Shown piece after piece: positions 23,812 through 31,868 of a stretch of 64,000 nucleotides of DNA. Under the pieces are notes generated by a model, which was not told where the DNA came from, did no database searches, and saw nothing but the letters and a program-made list of their open reading frames with translations. This DNA is from Bin5 sp965200685. GTDB taxonomy: Bacteria > Chloroflexota > Anaerolineae > Caldilineales > Caldilineaceae. Made by a program: the position numbers and the translations under genes. Each line of letters begins with the position of its first letter. Positions within the stretch are counted from its first letter, which is position 1. The stretch spans positions 4,030,001-4,094,000 of the forward strand of contig OZ241379.1 in NCBI GenBank assembly GCA_965200685.1, written 5' to 3'.

Positions 23812-26604
23812 TCATTGCCGCACGAATGGCATAAAAATCCGCAGGCTCGGGGTAAGTGTACTCGTTGGGGTGGGTGTTGGCATCATCGCACATCCCCCCC
23901 CCCTTGCCTTACACGCCGTCGGGGTAGGTGTACTCGTTGGGGTGGGTGTTGGCGTAGGTGTTGGCGTCTGTACCTGTGGCCCGGGGCCACCGCTAGATGG
24001 CGGCGGCGTGTTCGTTGTAGGTGTGGCTGTGGCTGTAGCCTCTTCAGTAGGTGTGACTGTGGCTGTAGCCTCTTCAGGAGGTGTGGCTGTGTCTGTAGCC
24101 TCTTCATCTGAGTTACAGAACAGCAGCCCGGTCCTTGACAGGTCATTGCCTGAAACGCGATCCAAGGCGTTCGGTATACATCCACTGAGTTGGTTGTGGC
24201 TGAGGGACAATGTCATCAGGGTGTCGCTGAGGTTGCCCAAGTTGGCAGGAATGCTGCCTGTTAGGCGGTTGTGGCTGAGGGACAACGAACGTAACTTGGA
24301 GAGGTTGCCCAATGCAGGCGGGATACTGCCCGTCAGGGTATTGGAGTAGAGGTACATGTACTGCAGATTGGAAAGATTCCCCAACGCAGGAGGGATGATA
24401 CCCGTTAGTTGGTTGTCATGGACACGCAACCACTCCAGCTTGGAGAGGCGACCCAGGTCAGCAGGGAGTTCGCCATCCAGTCGGTTGTTGTGGAGGTACA
24501 GGGTCTGTAGATTGGAGAGGTTGCCCAACTTTGCAGGGATGGTGCCCGTCAGTCGGTTGCCGGAAAGATCTACAGATCTCAGATTGGAGAGATTGCCCAA
24601 CTCTGACGGAACATTGCCCGTCAGGTCATTGTTGTGGAGGTACAACGATTCGAGCTTGGAGAGGTTGCCCAACTCTGCAGGGATAGTGCCCGTCAGGTCA
24701 TTATGATAGAGGGACAACCCCCGCAGCTTGGAAAGATTGCCCAACTCCGCAGGGATGCTGCCCGTCAGTTGGTTGTGATGGAGGGACAGCCTTCGCAGAT
24801 TGGAGAGGCGGCCCAATTTAGTCGGGATAGTACCCGTCAGTTGGTTGTGATTGAGGTACAATCCCCGCAGAGTCGTAATGATGCGGCCTAGTTCAGTTGG
24901 GATACTGCCCGTCAGGTCGTTGTTGTTGAGGTACAACCACTCCAGCTTGGAGAGATTGCCCAATTCAGTTGGGATAGTGCCCGTTAGCAGGTTGAGGCCA
25001 AGGTTCAATACCTGCAGCTCGGAGAGATTGCCCAGGGCAGCAGGGATCGTGCCGGTCATGTCATTGGCAGCAAGGTTCAACCCTGTCACACGTGAGATAG
25101 GGGCCGAGACTTTGATGCCATTCCATTGGTCTATGGGCGTCATTGTATGCCAGTTCAATGTGCCAAAGCCCAAAGTGTCCTTGACACTCAGGAGGGTTGA
25201 GCAATCCTCAACCAGGCCGGGGAATTCTGGGTTTGGGACCGCGACGCTGTTGGAACACCTCCTAGACACCTGACCACAGAACGACAACCCTAGGTCTGAC
25301 AGGTCGTTGGTAGAAAGGTTCATAACCCTGACCAAGCCCTGGGGCATACAGCCGCTTAGTCGTGGGTTGTTGCCGAGGGACAATCTCTGCAGATTGGAGA
25401 GATTGCCCAACTCCGCAGGGATGCTGGCCGTCAGGTCGTTGTCGTTGAGGAGCAGGACAGTCAATTTGGAGAGGTAGCCCAATGCACTCGGTATATCTCT
25501 CGTTAGTTGGTTCTCTTGGAGATACAAGTACTGCAGAGAGTTTCTGATGGAGCTCTGGCCTAGCGTAGCCGGGATTCTGCCCGTCAGTCGGTTGTTTCTG
25601 AGGGACAACAGCCACAGATTGGAGAGATTGCCCAAATCACGCGGGATATTACCTGTCAGTTGATTGCTGAAGATGGATAACACCTTGAGCCTGGAGAGGT
25701 TCCCCAACTCTGCGGGGATGCGGCCTGTCAGGGTGTTGGAGTAGATATACAAGTAGTTTAGAGAGTTGGTGAGGTTGCCCAAAGCACTCGGTATATTTCC
25801 TGTCAGTCGGTTGTTGCCGAGGGACAACACCTGCAGCTTAGAGAGATTGCCCAGCTCTGAAGGGATGCTGCCTGTCAGTTGGTTATCGTGGAGGTACAAC
25901 CTTGCCAAGTTTGAGAGATTGCCCAACTCTGACGGGATGGTGCCTGTCAGTTGGTTATCGTGGAGGTACAACGATGACAGAGAGGTGCTGCCCAGTGCAG
26001 GAATTGTGCTCGTCAGTTGGTTGTTGCTGAGGTCCAAGTAGCGCAGATAGGAGAGGCTGCCCAATTCAGGCGGGATGGTGCCTGTCAGTTGGTTGTTGCC
26101 GAGGTCTAAGAACTGCAGATAGGATAGATTGCCCAATTCTGAAGGGATGCTGCCTGTCAGTTGGTTATTACTGAGGTACAATTCTATTGTATAGGAGAGA
26201 TTGCCCAACGCTGAAGGGATGGTGCCTGTCAATTCCTTATTGTCAAGATTCAATCTTATCACGCGGGTCACGAAAGCACTGGCGGGGCCAATGAAGCCCA
26301 GCTGGACGCCCGTCCATCCGCTAATCTCGCGTTGCGTACTCCAGTTCAGGGTGCTTCCTAGGGTGTTCTTGCTACGTAGGAGCGTTTCGCAATCGGCAAC
26401 CAAGCCCAGCTCTTCTGGGTCTGGAATTGCGGCCGTGTTCGCGCATGAAATGGCTGTCTGCGCGGCTACGGGTGTGTTAGCAGCCATTGTTATGGCAATC
26501 ACAGCCCACATGAGGGCTGGTAGGACGATCCTTGGCAGTGTAGCTGCCGCGGTGTTGTCCGCACTTGTTCGTTTCCTGGCATTCATCAAGCAGGGTTTAC
26601 TCAC
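23812..26604 (-). CDS. Exported plant-type leucine-rich-repeat surface protein
   Basis: A 930-residue exported protein. A signal peptide ends near TPVAAQ (about residue 50). Two LRR cassettes follow. Each opens with a cap of the form C..(15)..DC..LL..K.TLG..LNW (first near 54-85, second near 462-495), continues with 24-residue repeats of the LxxNxLTGxIPxELGNLSxL type, and ends with a cap of the form LSGC(I/M)P..L..NDLS..GLxFC. After the second cap come E/A/T- and TP-rich linkers and the tail RIFMPFVRQ, a probable surface-anchoring or sorting signal of Chloroflexota. A run of ten G on the coding strand (23894-23903) interrupts the TP linker as KARGGG. The start GTG 26604 has AGGAG just upstream; ATG 26586 is possible. 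Likely role: adhesion or protein binding outside the cell. Confidence 0.85.
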   Translation of the reverse strand: MSKPCLMNARKRTSADNTAAATLPRIVLPALMWAVIAITMAANTPVAAQTAISCANTAAIPDPEELGLVADCETLLRSKNTLGSTLNWSTQREISGWTGVQLGFIGPASAFVTRVIRLNLDNKELTGTIPSALGNLSYTIELYLSNNQLTGSIPSELGNLSYLQFLDLGNNQLTGTIPPELGSLSYLRYLDLSNNQLTSTIPALGSTSLSSLYLHDNQLTGTIPSELGNLSNLARLYLHDNQLTGSIPSELGNLSKLQVLSLGNNRLTGNIPSALGNLTNSLNYLYIYSNTLTGRIPAELGNLSRLKVLSIFSNQLTGNIPRDLGNLSNLWLLSLRNNRLTGRIPATLGQSSIRNSLQYLYLQENQLTRDIPSALGYLSKLTVLLLNDNDLTASIPAELGNLSNLQRLSLGNNPRLSGCMPQGLVRVMNLSTNDLSDLGLSFCGQVSRRCSNSVAVPNPEFPGLVEDCSTLLSVKDTLGFGTLNWHTMTPIDQWNGIKVSAPISRVTGLNLAANDMTGTIPAALGNLSELQVLNLGLNLLTGTIPTELGNLSKLEWLYLNNNDLTGSIPTELGRIITTLRGLYLNHNQLTGTIPTKLGRLSNLRRLSLHHNQLTGSIPAELGNLSKLRGLSLYHNDLTGTIPAELGNLSKLESLYLHNNDLTGNVPSELGNLSNLRSVDLSGNRLTGTIPAKLGNLSNLQTLYLHNNRLDGELPADLGRLSKLEWLRVHDNQLTGIIPPALGNLSNLQYMYLYSNTLTGSIPPALGNLSKLRSLSLSHNRLTGSIPANLGNLSDTLMTLSLSHNQLSGCIPNALDRVSGNDLSRTGLLFCNSDEEATDTATPPEEATATVTPTEEATATATPTTNTPPPSSGGPGPQVQTPTPTPTPTPTSTPTPTACKARGGGCAMMPTPTPTSTLTPSLRIFMPFVRQ
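23894..23903. repeat. Homopolymeric C10 tract inside the LRR gene (G10 on the coding strand)
   Basis: Ten consecutive C in the linker region just before the last 24 codons. A slip of one base would remove the C-terminal RIFMPFVRQ tail. Confidence 0.9.
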
Positions 26605-26610
26605 GACTCC

Positions 26611-27864
26611 TCAAAGCTGCTCATTTTCGGTATTACGGGTAGGGCGACTCATGGCAAACGGCTCTACTTGGCTGTAGACTCGGCGGATGGCCCGCTTCCA
26701 CATGGAGCGAGCTGCTGCTGCCTGATATGTGGCCTGGCGCTGGGTATTCTTCCACCAAGTCGGATCCTGTTTCTCTACTGGTACACTCCACTTGACCGCG
26801 CAGGCGGCCCAAGTCAGGCCAGCCCCAAAGCCGACAAACACAAGATTATCGCCTGGGGCAACCTTCCCTTCCTCAATTGCTTCACAGAGGGCTATTGGAA
26901 TGCTGGCTGTACTTGTGTTGCCGTATTTTTCTACGTTTATGTAGACTTTGTCCTCTGGTATCTTCAACTGGGTGAGGACACTGTTTTGGATGATGCGTTT
27001 GTTGGCCTGATGGGGGATCACCAAGTCCACTTCGCTGATGGGGACTCTGGCTTTGTCCAGGACCCGGCGAGTGGCGTCGGCCATCACGCGGGTGGCAAAG
27101 CGAAAGACGGCTCGTCCATCCATTTTGATGTAATGGGAGCCGTTGCTGACTGTTTCTAGGCTGGCTGGGGCTGCGCTGCCACCGGCTGGAATGGTCAGCA
27201 GGTCTGCGCCGGAGCCATCACTGCCCAGCACAGAAGCGGTGATGCCGCCTGGCACATCGCTGGCTGCCAACAGGACTGCGCCTGCGCCATCGCCGAACAA
27301 AACGCATGTAGTGCGGTCGGTCCAATCCACCATGCGGCTAAGGGTTTCCGCGCCGATAACCAACACATATTCCGCGTCTCCGGCCAGGATGTGGCCTCGG
27401 GCTGTACTGAGCGCGTAGACAAAGCCGGAGCAGGCCGCGCTCAGGTCAAATGCGCCCGCGTGGACTGCGCCTAGGTTGTCCTGGATGATGCTGGCAGTGG
27501 AGGGGAAGATATGTTCTGGGGAACTGGTGGCACAGATGATCAGGTCCACTTTGGCTGGATGCACATCAGCCATTTCTAGGGCTTGGCGCGCGGCCCACGT
27601 TCCGAGAAAGGCAGATGTTTCCTGGGGAGTGCCGGCTACTCGGCGTTCGGCAATGCCTGTGCGTGTGCGAATCCACTCGTCTTTGGTATCAACGATCTGT
27701 TCCAGATCATGGTTTGTGATGATCTTTTCTGGGACATGATAGCCCCAGCCGATGATCTGTGCATAGCAGAGGGGCTGTGCGTTCGTGGCGGCATATTGTC
27801 CGTTCACATTCAGGCTGTGGCCACTGCCGCCATAGCCAGTGGCCCCGTTCTCTTGCGTACTCAT
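26611..27864 (-). CDS. fabH: Beta-ketoacyl-ACP synthase III
   Basis: A ketosynthase that starts fatty acid synthesis by condensing acyl-CoA with malonyl-ACP. The catalytic triad is readable: Cys145 (LSAACSGF), His285 (IPHQANKR) and Asn316 (EKYGNTSTA). The catalytic core ends near residue 360 (AACAVKW); a further 57 polar, basic residues form an unusual C-terminal extension, and the N-terminus has about 30 extra Gly/Asn-rich residues. The start ATG at 27864 follows AGGAGA; longer reading frames run through the upstream palindromic element and are not credible. The element fills the whole gap to fabF. A six-base gap separates it from the LRR gene downstream. Confidence 0.9.
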   Translation of the reverse strand: MSTQENGATGYGGSGHSLNVNGQYAATNAQPLCYAQIIGWGYHVPEKIITNHDLEQIVDTKDEWIRTRTGIAERRVAGTPQETSAFLGTWAARQALEMADVHPAKVDLIICATSSPEHIFPSTASIIQDNLGAVHAGAFDLSAACSGFVYALSTARGHILAGDAEYVLVIGAETLSRMVDWTDRTTCVLFGDGAGAVLLAASDVPGGITASVLGSDGSGADLLTIPAGGSAAPASLETVSNGSHYIKMDGRAVFRFATRVMADATRRVLDKARVPISEVDLVIPHQANKRIIQNSVLTQLKIPEDKVYINVEKYGNTSTASIPIALCEAIEEGKVAPGDNLVFVGFGAGLTWAACAVKWSVPVEKQDPTWWKNTQRQATYQAAAARSMWKRAIRRVYSQVEPFAMSRPTRNTENEQL

Positions 27865-27873
27865 ATCTTCTCC

Positions 27874-27936
27874 TTTTGACACAGAAAATTTTGTCATTGT
27901 ACCCACTATTTCTCTGTCAAAATTTCTCGTGTCAAA
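27874..27936 (+). repeat. TTTTGRCAC palindromic element (63-bp type) between fabF and fabH
   Basis: A complete copy forms the entire fabF-fabH spacer. On the coding strand its first bases give the TGA stop of fabF, and its far end touches the fabH ribosome site (AGGAGA). Confidence 0.9.
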
Positions 27937-29194
27937 CTAGCCGCCGCAGGATCAGGCAGGCATTGTGTCCACCCAGGCCGAACCCATTGCTCATGGCCAC
28001 AGCCACATCTGCTTGCACAGGCTTTTGCGGTGTATAGTTCAGGTCACAGGCGGGGTCGGGGGTTTCTAGGTTGATTGTCGGGGGGATCACGCCCTGTTCG
28101 ATTGTCTTGGCACAGACAATGGCTTCAATGGCACCGGCCGCGCCCATGAGATGGCCCAGCATTGACTTTGTGCTGCTGATCTTCATATTGTAGGCATGTT
28201 CGCCAAACACGCGTTTGATCACCTTGGTTTCTCCGGGATCGTTCAGTTCTGTGCCGGTCCCGTGCGCGTTGAGGTAGTCCAGATCGGTAGGCTTGACGCC
28301 ATGGGCTAGGGCTTTGCGTAGGGCCATGTTCATGGCGTCTTCTGCGCCCTGGCCGTTGAGGTGTGGGATGGCCATGTGGTAGGCGTCGGCACTGTTGCCA
28401 TAGCCGACTATTTCTGCATAGATACGGGCGTTTCGGGCTTGGGCATGTTCGAGTGATTCTAGGACCAGGATGGCGCAGCCTTCGCTCATGACAAAGCCGT
28501 CGCGGTGTGCGTCAAAGGGGCGGCAGGCTGCGGCTGGGTCGTCATTGCGCGTTGACATGGCACTGATCACATCGAAGCCGGCCATCATAATGGGCAAGAG
28601 GCCGGCTTCTGCGCCGCCTGCGATCATCATGTGGGCGTCACCGCGTCGGATGAGTTCATAGGCTTCGCCTGTGACTGCGGTGCCGCTGGCACAGGCATTG
28701 ACGACGGAAAAGTTTGGGCCGCGCAGGTCGTAAAGGATTGCGATCTGGCCGGCCGCGCTGTCTACGAGGGTGTTGGGAATCAGGAAGGGATTCACTTTAC
28801 GCAATCCGCGTTTCTCTGCTAGGAGGACATTCTCGACCAATGTGGTGATGCCGCCGATGCAGGTAGCGAGGAGCACGCCGGCGTCTGTGGGGGTTTCTTT
28901 GCTAAAGTCAAGGCCACTATCAGTGACTGCTTGGCTTGTTGCGGCCAGGGCGTATTGGATATAGGGGTCCAGGCGTCTGGCTTCTTTGCGTTCCATATAG
29001 TTTTTGGGGTCGAATCCTTTTAGTTCGCCGGCGAAGCGCGTGCGTAGTTCGCTGGTATCAAACTTGGTTATCGGTGCAATCCCTGAACGCCCTGCCAGCA
29101 AGGCATCCCAGGTTTCAGCAACCGACAGACCCAAGGGCGTCACAGCCCCCATGCCGGTGATGACAACACGCCGAAGTTGACCATTGTTATCCAT
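27932..29194 (-). CDS. fabF: Beta-ketoacyl-ACP synthase II
   Basis: A 420-residue elongating ketosynthase. Cys168 (VNACASGT), the NAHGTGTELND histidine and the second histidine in KSMLGHLMGAAGA form the Cys-His-His triad of FabF; the N-terminus VVITGMGAVTPLG is standard. The start ATG at 29194 has GGAG eight bases upstream; the longer frame adds seven unconserved codons. The stop codon is supplied by the palindromic element. Co-directional with fabH, but acpP, fabD and fabG are not nearby. Divergent from the marR gene. Confidence 0.92.
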   Translation of the reverse strand: MDNNGQLRRVVITGMGAVTPLGLSVAETWDALLAGRSGIAPITKFDTSELRTRFAGELKGFDPKNYMERKEARRLDPYIQYALAATSQAVTDSGLDFSKETPTDAGVLLATCIGGITTLVENVLLAEKRGLRKVNPFLIPNTLVDSAAGQIAILYDLRGPNFSVVNACASGTAVTGEAYELIRRGDAHMMIAGGAEAGLLPIMMAGFDVISAMSTRNDDPAAACRPFDAHRDGFVMSEGCAILVLESLEHAQARNARIYAEIVGYGNSADAYHMAIPHLNGQGAEDAMNMALRKALAHGVKPTDLDYLNAHGTGTELNDPGETKVIKRVFGEHAYNMKISSTKSMLGHLMGAAGAIEAIVCAKTIEQGVIPPTINLETPDPACDLNYTPQKPVQADVAVAMSNGFGLGGHNACLILRRLV

Positions 29195-29234
29195 ATGTAT
29201 AACTCCATGATTCAATAGACCAGTGGTTCAGTGT

Positions 29235-29269
29235 AGTATAACACAAATCGCATTTACGCTAGTATAACA
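29235..29269 (-). promoter_or_regulatory. Tandem TGTTATACTA boxes upstream of fabF
   Basis: Two direct copies (29235-29243 and 29261-29269 as AGTATAACA on the plus strand), 26 bp apart. Each contains a good minus-strand -10 hexamer (TATACT), so they may be tandem promoters; -35 elements are weak. Alternatively a repeated regulator site. Confidence 0.35.
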
Positions 29270-29356
29270 TAGATTACAGGGAAACCGTTGCACGACAATG
29301 ACCATTACGGGCTATGGAATGGAAGAACCCATACTGTACAATGTAGTTCGGTAGCG

Positions 29357-29362
29357 TATAAT
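29357..29362 (+). promoter_or_regulatory. -10 box of a probably leaderless marR transcript
   Basis: A perfect TATAAT ends seven bases before the ATG at 29370, so transcription would start at or next to the A of the start codon. No ribosome site is visible before the ATG. Confidence 0.5.
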
Positions 29363-29369
29363 TCTGTTT

Positions 29370-29912
29370 ATGACTAAAAGCAGTCGATCTTCTGACACCT
29401 ACCAACAGCCGCCGGGCTTTTGCCAGCTACTGGCTGAATGCGGCCTGCCCCATGTGCAGGGGATGGAACTTCTGGGGCTGGTGAAGATGTGCGCCGGGGC
29501 CTATGACCGCATTCTAAGCGAGCGCATGCGAGATGAACACATCTCCCCGCCCCAGTGGCGTATCCTGCTCCGCCTCTATCTGGCCGAAGGTAGCGGCCAA
29601 GGAGCTCTCTCGCCTACGGACCTGGCCCATAGCCAATGTTTGAGCAAAAATACGATTAGTACACACTTACGTGCGCTGGAAGAATCCCAGTTCATTGAAC
29701 GGCGGCTGGATGCGGACGACCTGCGGGCCTTCCGCATTCAGCTCACCACGAGCGGCAGAAGATTGGTACGGACATCCACGCCCCGACAGATTGCGTTCCT
29801 CAACCAGTTGGCCAGCCAACTTTCCGCGCAAGAATGTGATACTTTACAGGTTCTTTTGGCAAAACTACACGAATCATTGCAGCGTAAGCAAGAAGTCAGG
29901 AGTGGCATGTGA
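29370..29912 (+). CDS. MarR family transcriptional regulator
   Basis: A 180-residue winged-helix repressor. The DNA-binding part is about residues 60-125: LSPTDLAHSQCLSKNTISTHLRALEESQFIERRLDADDLRAFRIQLTTSGRRL, with the recognition helix at KNTISTHLRALEE and the wing D-x-DDLRAFRI. It overlaps the first ABC exporter gene by four bases (GTGA), so it probably controls this exporter operon in response to a ligand such as a drug or lipid-like compound. Control of the divergent fab genes is also possible, given the shared 155-bp spacer. Confidence 0.88.
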   Translation: MTKSSRSSDTYQQPPGFCQLLAECGLPHVQGMELLGLVKMCAGAYDRILSERMRDEHISPPQWRILLRLYLAEGSGQGALSPTDLAHSQCLSKNTISTHLRALEESQFIERRLDADDLRAFRIQLTTSGRRLVRTSTPRQIAFLNQLASQLSAQECDTLQVLLAKLHESLQRKQEVRSGM

Positions 29913-31807
29913 ACCGACGAAGATCATTCCGTCAAGCCAGAGAAGGCGGGCCTGGCCGCGGCAGTATCAAAGATTTAGGCCGGGCAATCCGCTACCTGGG
30001 CCGCTACGGTCGCACGACAACCATGGCCTACGCAGCTCTGTTCATCAGCATTGCCGCACAGCTCGTGGTGCCCCAACTGGTGCAGAACATCATTGACGCC
30101 ATAACCCAAGGACTGCTCGCCCAACAGATCATGGCTTTAGCGGAAAGCGAGCGGGCCGCGGCCTTAGAGGCCCTGTCGCTTCCCTTGGAAAGACTAGCAG
30201 CCAATCCACAAGGGCCGATCTATTGGGCCATGGTTTTCATCGTCATCTTTTCCCTGGCCCGTGGATTGTTCGCCTTTGCCCAGGCCTTTCTGGCCCAAAA
30301 GGTGAGCCAAGATGTGGCTTTTGATTTCCGCAATGAACTGTTCGAGAAGATTCAGCGGCTCTCCTTCAGCTACCATGACCGCAACCGCACAGGGCAGTTG
30401 ATGATCCGTGCCACGGATGATGTGGAAAAACTGCGGATGTTCATTGGGCAAGGGCTGCTGCTGGCACTGCAGGCGGTCGTCCTGCTCGTCGGCTCTCTGG
30501 CAGTGTTGATTTTCACCAACTGGTCCCTGACCTTGGTCATCCTACCGGTGTTGCCCCTAGCCCTCGTCCTGTTTATCATCTTCGGGGCGATCACCCAGCC
30601 CCTGTTCGGCGCGGTCCAGCGGCGGCTGTCCGCGCTGAATACAATTCTGCAGGAAAATCTGGCCGGTATCCGGGTGGTCAAGGCCTTTACCCGGGAACAG
30701 CGGGAGCAGGAAAAGTTCGCGGACTCCGCCCAAGAGTTAATGGACCAGCAGATTCGAGTGGCGAAGATCTTCAGCTTTCTCTTCCCATTTATCTTTCTGA
30801 TCGCGAATCTGGGCCAGGCCGCGATCGTCTACTGGGGTGGGCGACAGATTCTCTTCAATACCCTTTCCTTGGGCGAATGGCAGAAGTTTAGCCTGTACCT
30901 CATCTATGTCTTCTTCCCCATCGGCCAGCTTGGGTTCATCATCGGCCAGATGAGCCAAGCCAGTGCCAGTGCTCAACGCATCTTTGAGATTCTGGACGCG
31001 GAAAACGAGGTGACGGACAGGCCCGGGGCCCAGCCTTTACCACCGATCCAAGGGCAAGTACGCTTCGCGGATGTCACATTCCGCTACTTCAACAGTACCG
31101 AGCCGGTACTTCAGAACATTACACTGGAGGCAAAGTCCGGTGAGACTGTCGCGCTGTTGGGTGGGACCGGCAGCGGCAAGACGACCATCATCAATCTCAT
31201 TCCACGCTTTTACGATGTGACCGAAGGGCAGGTGTTCATTGATGATTGGGATGTACGCGATGTCACCCTAGATAGCATGCGAAGGCAGATCGGCATTGTC
31301 CTGCAGGAGACCAATCTCTTCACAGGCACCATTCGGGACAACATAGCTTTTGGTCATCCTGATGCCAGCGATGCGGAGGTGATCGCGGCAGCCAAAGCTG
31401 CGGCAGCCCATGATTTTATCGTCAGCTTCCCCAATGGCTACCAGACCGCAGTAGGCGAGCGGGGGACAACCCTCTCCGGCGGGCAGAAGCAGCGCATCGC
31501 CATTGCCCGCGCGCTCCTAACCGACCCAAGCATTTTGATCCTTGACGACTCCACCAGCAGCGTAGATGTAGCCACAGAAGTTGTCATCCAGAACGCGCTG
31601 GACCAGCTCATGGAGAACCGCACCAGTTTCGTCATCGCCCAGCGCATCAGTACAGTTGTCAACGCGGACCAGATTTTAGTGCTTGAGAAGGGCCAGATCA
31701 TCGCGAGCGGTACCCACGAAGATCTGATGGCCAGCAGCGAGATCTACGCGGACATCTATCGGAGCCAGTTGGTAGAAGATGCCCAAATACCCGTTTCTAG
31801 TTTCTAG
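29909..31807 (+). CDS. ABC exporter half-transporter, degenerate-site subunit
   Basis: A 632-residue type IV ABC exporter: an N-terminal six-helix membrane domain (to about 340) and a C-terminal ATPase. Walker A is GGTGSGKTT and the signature LSGGQKQR is canonical, but the Walker B segment reads ILILDDSTSSVD, with Asp instead of the catalytic Glu, and the switch residue is Gln (IAQRIST) instead of His. These are the hallmarks of the non-catalytic half of heterodimeric exporters such as TM287/288, BmrCD and LmrCD. The start is GTG overlapping marR. The partner follows after 61 bp. Confidence 0.9.
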   Translation: MNRRRSFRQAREGGPGRGSIKDLGRAIRYLGRYGRTTTMAYAALFISIAAQLVVPQLVQNIIDAITQGLLAQQIMALAESERAAALEALSLPLERLAANPQGPIYWAMVFIVIFSLARGLFAFAQAFLAQKVSQDVAFDFRNELFEKIQRLSFSYHDRNRTGQLMIRATDDVEKLRMFIGQGLLLALQAVVLLVGSLAVLIFTNWSLTLVILPVLPLALVLFIIFGAITQPLFGAVQRRLSALNTILQENLAGIRVVKAFTREQREQEKFADSAQELMDQQIRVAKIFSFLFPFIFLIANLGQAAIVYWGGRQILFNTLSLGEWQKFSLYLIYVFFPIGQLGFIIGQMSQASASAQRIFEILDAENEVTDRPGAQPLPPIQGQVRFADVTFRYFNSTEPVLQNITLEAKSGETVALLGGTGSGKTTIINLIPRFYDVTEGQVFIDDWDVRDVTLDSMRRQIGIVLQETNLFTGTIRDNIAFGHPDASDAEVIAAAKAAAAHDFIVSFPNGYQTAVGERGTTLSGGQKQRIAIARALLTDPSILILDDSTSSVDVATEVVIQNALDQLMENRTSFVIAQRISTVVNADQILVLEKGQIIASGTHEDLMASSEIYADIYRSQLVEDAQIPVSSF

Positions 31808-31868
31808 GAATGGCAGGTGCTGTAGCCAAAACTGCCATTCAACGCCACTGCAGTGAGGAGCGTGCCCG

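Noticed and set aside
23815..26041. Several plus-strand open frames antisense to the LRR gene
   Set aside because: They follow the 72-bp periodicity of the LRR repeats and have no independent similarity.
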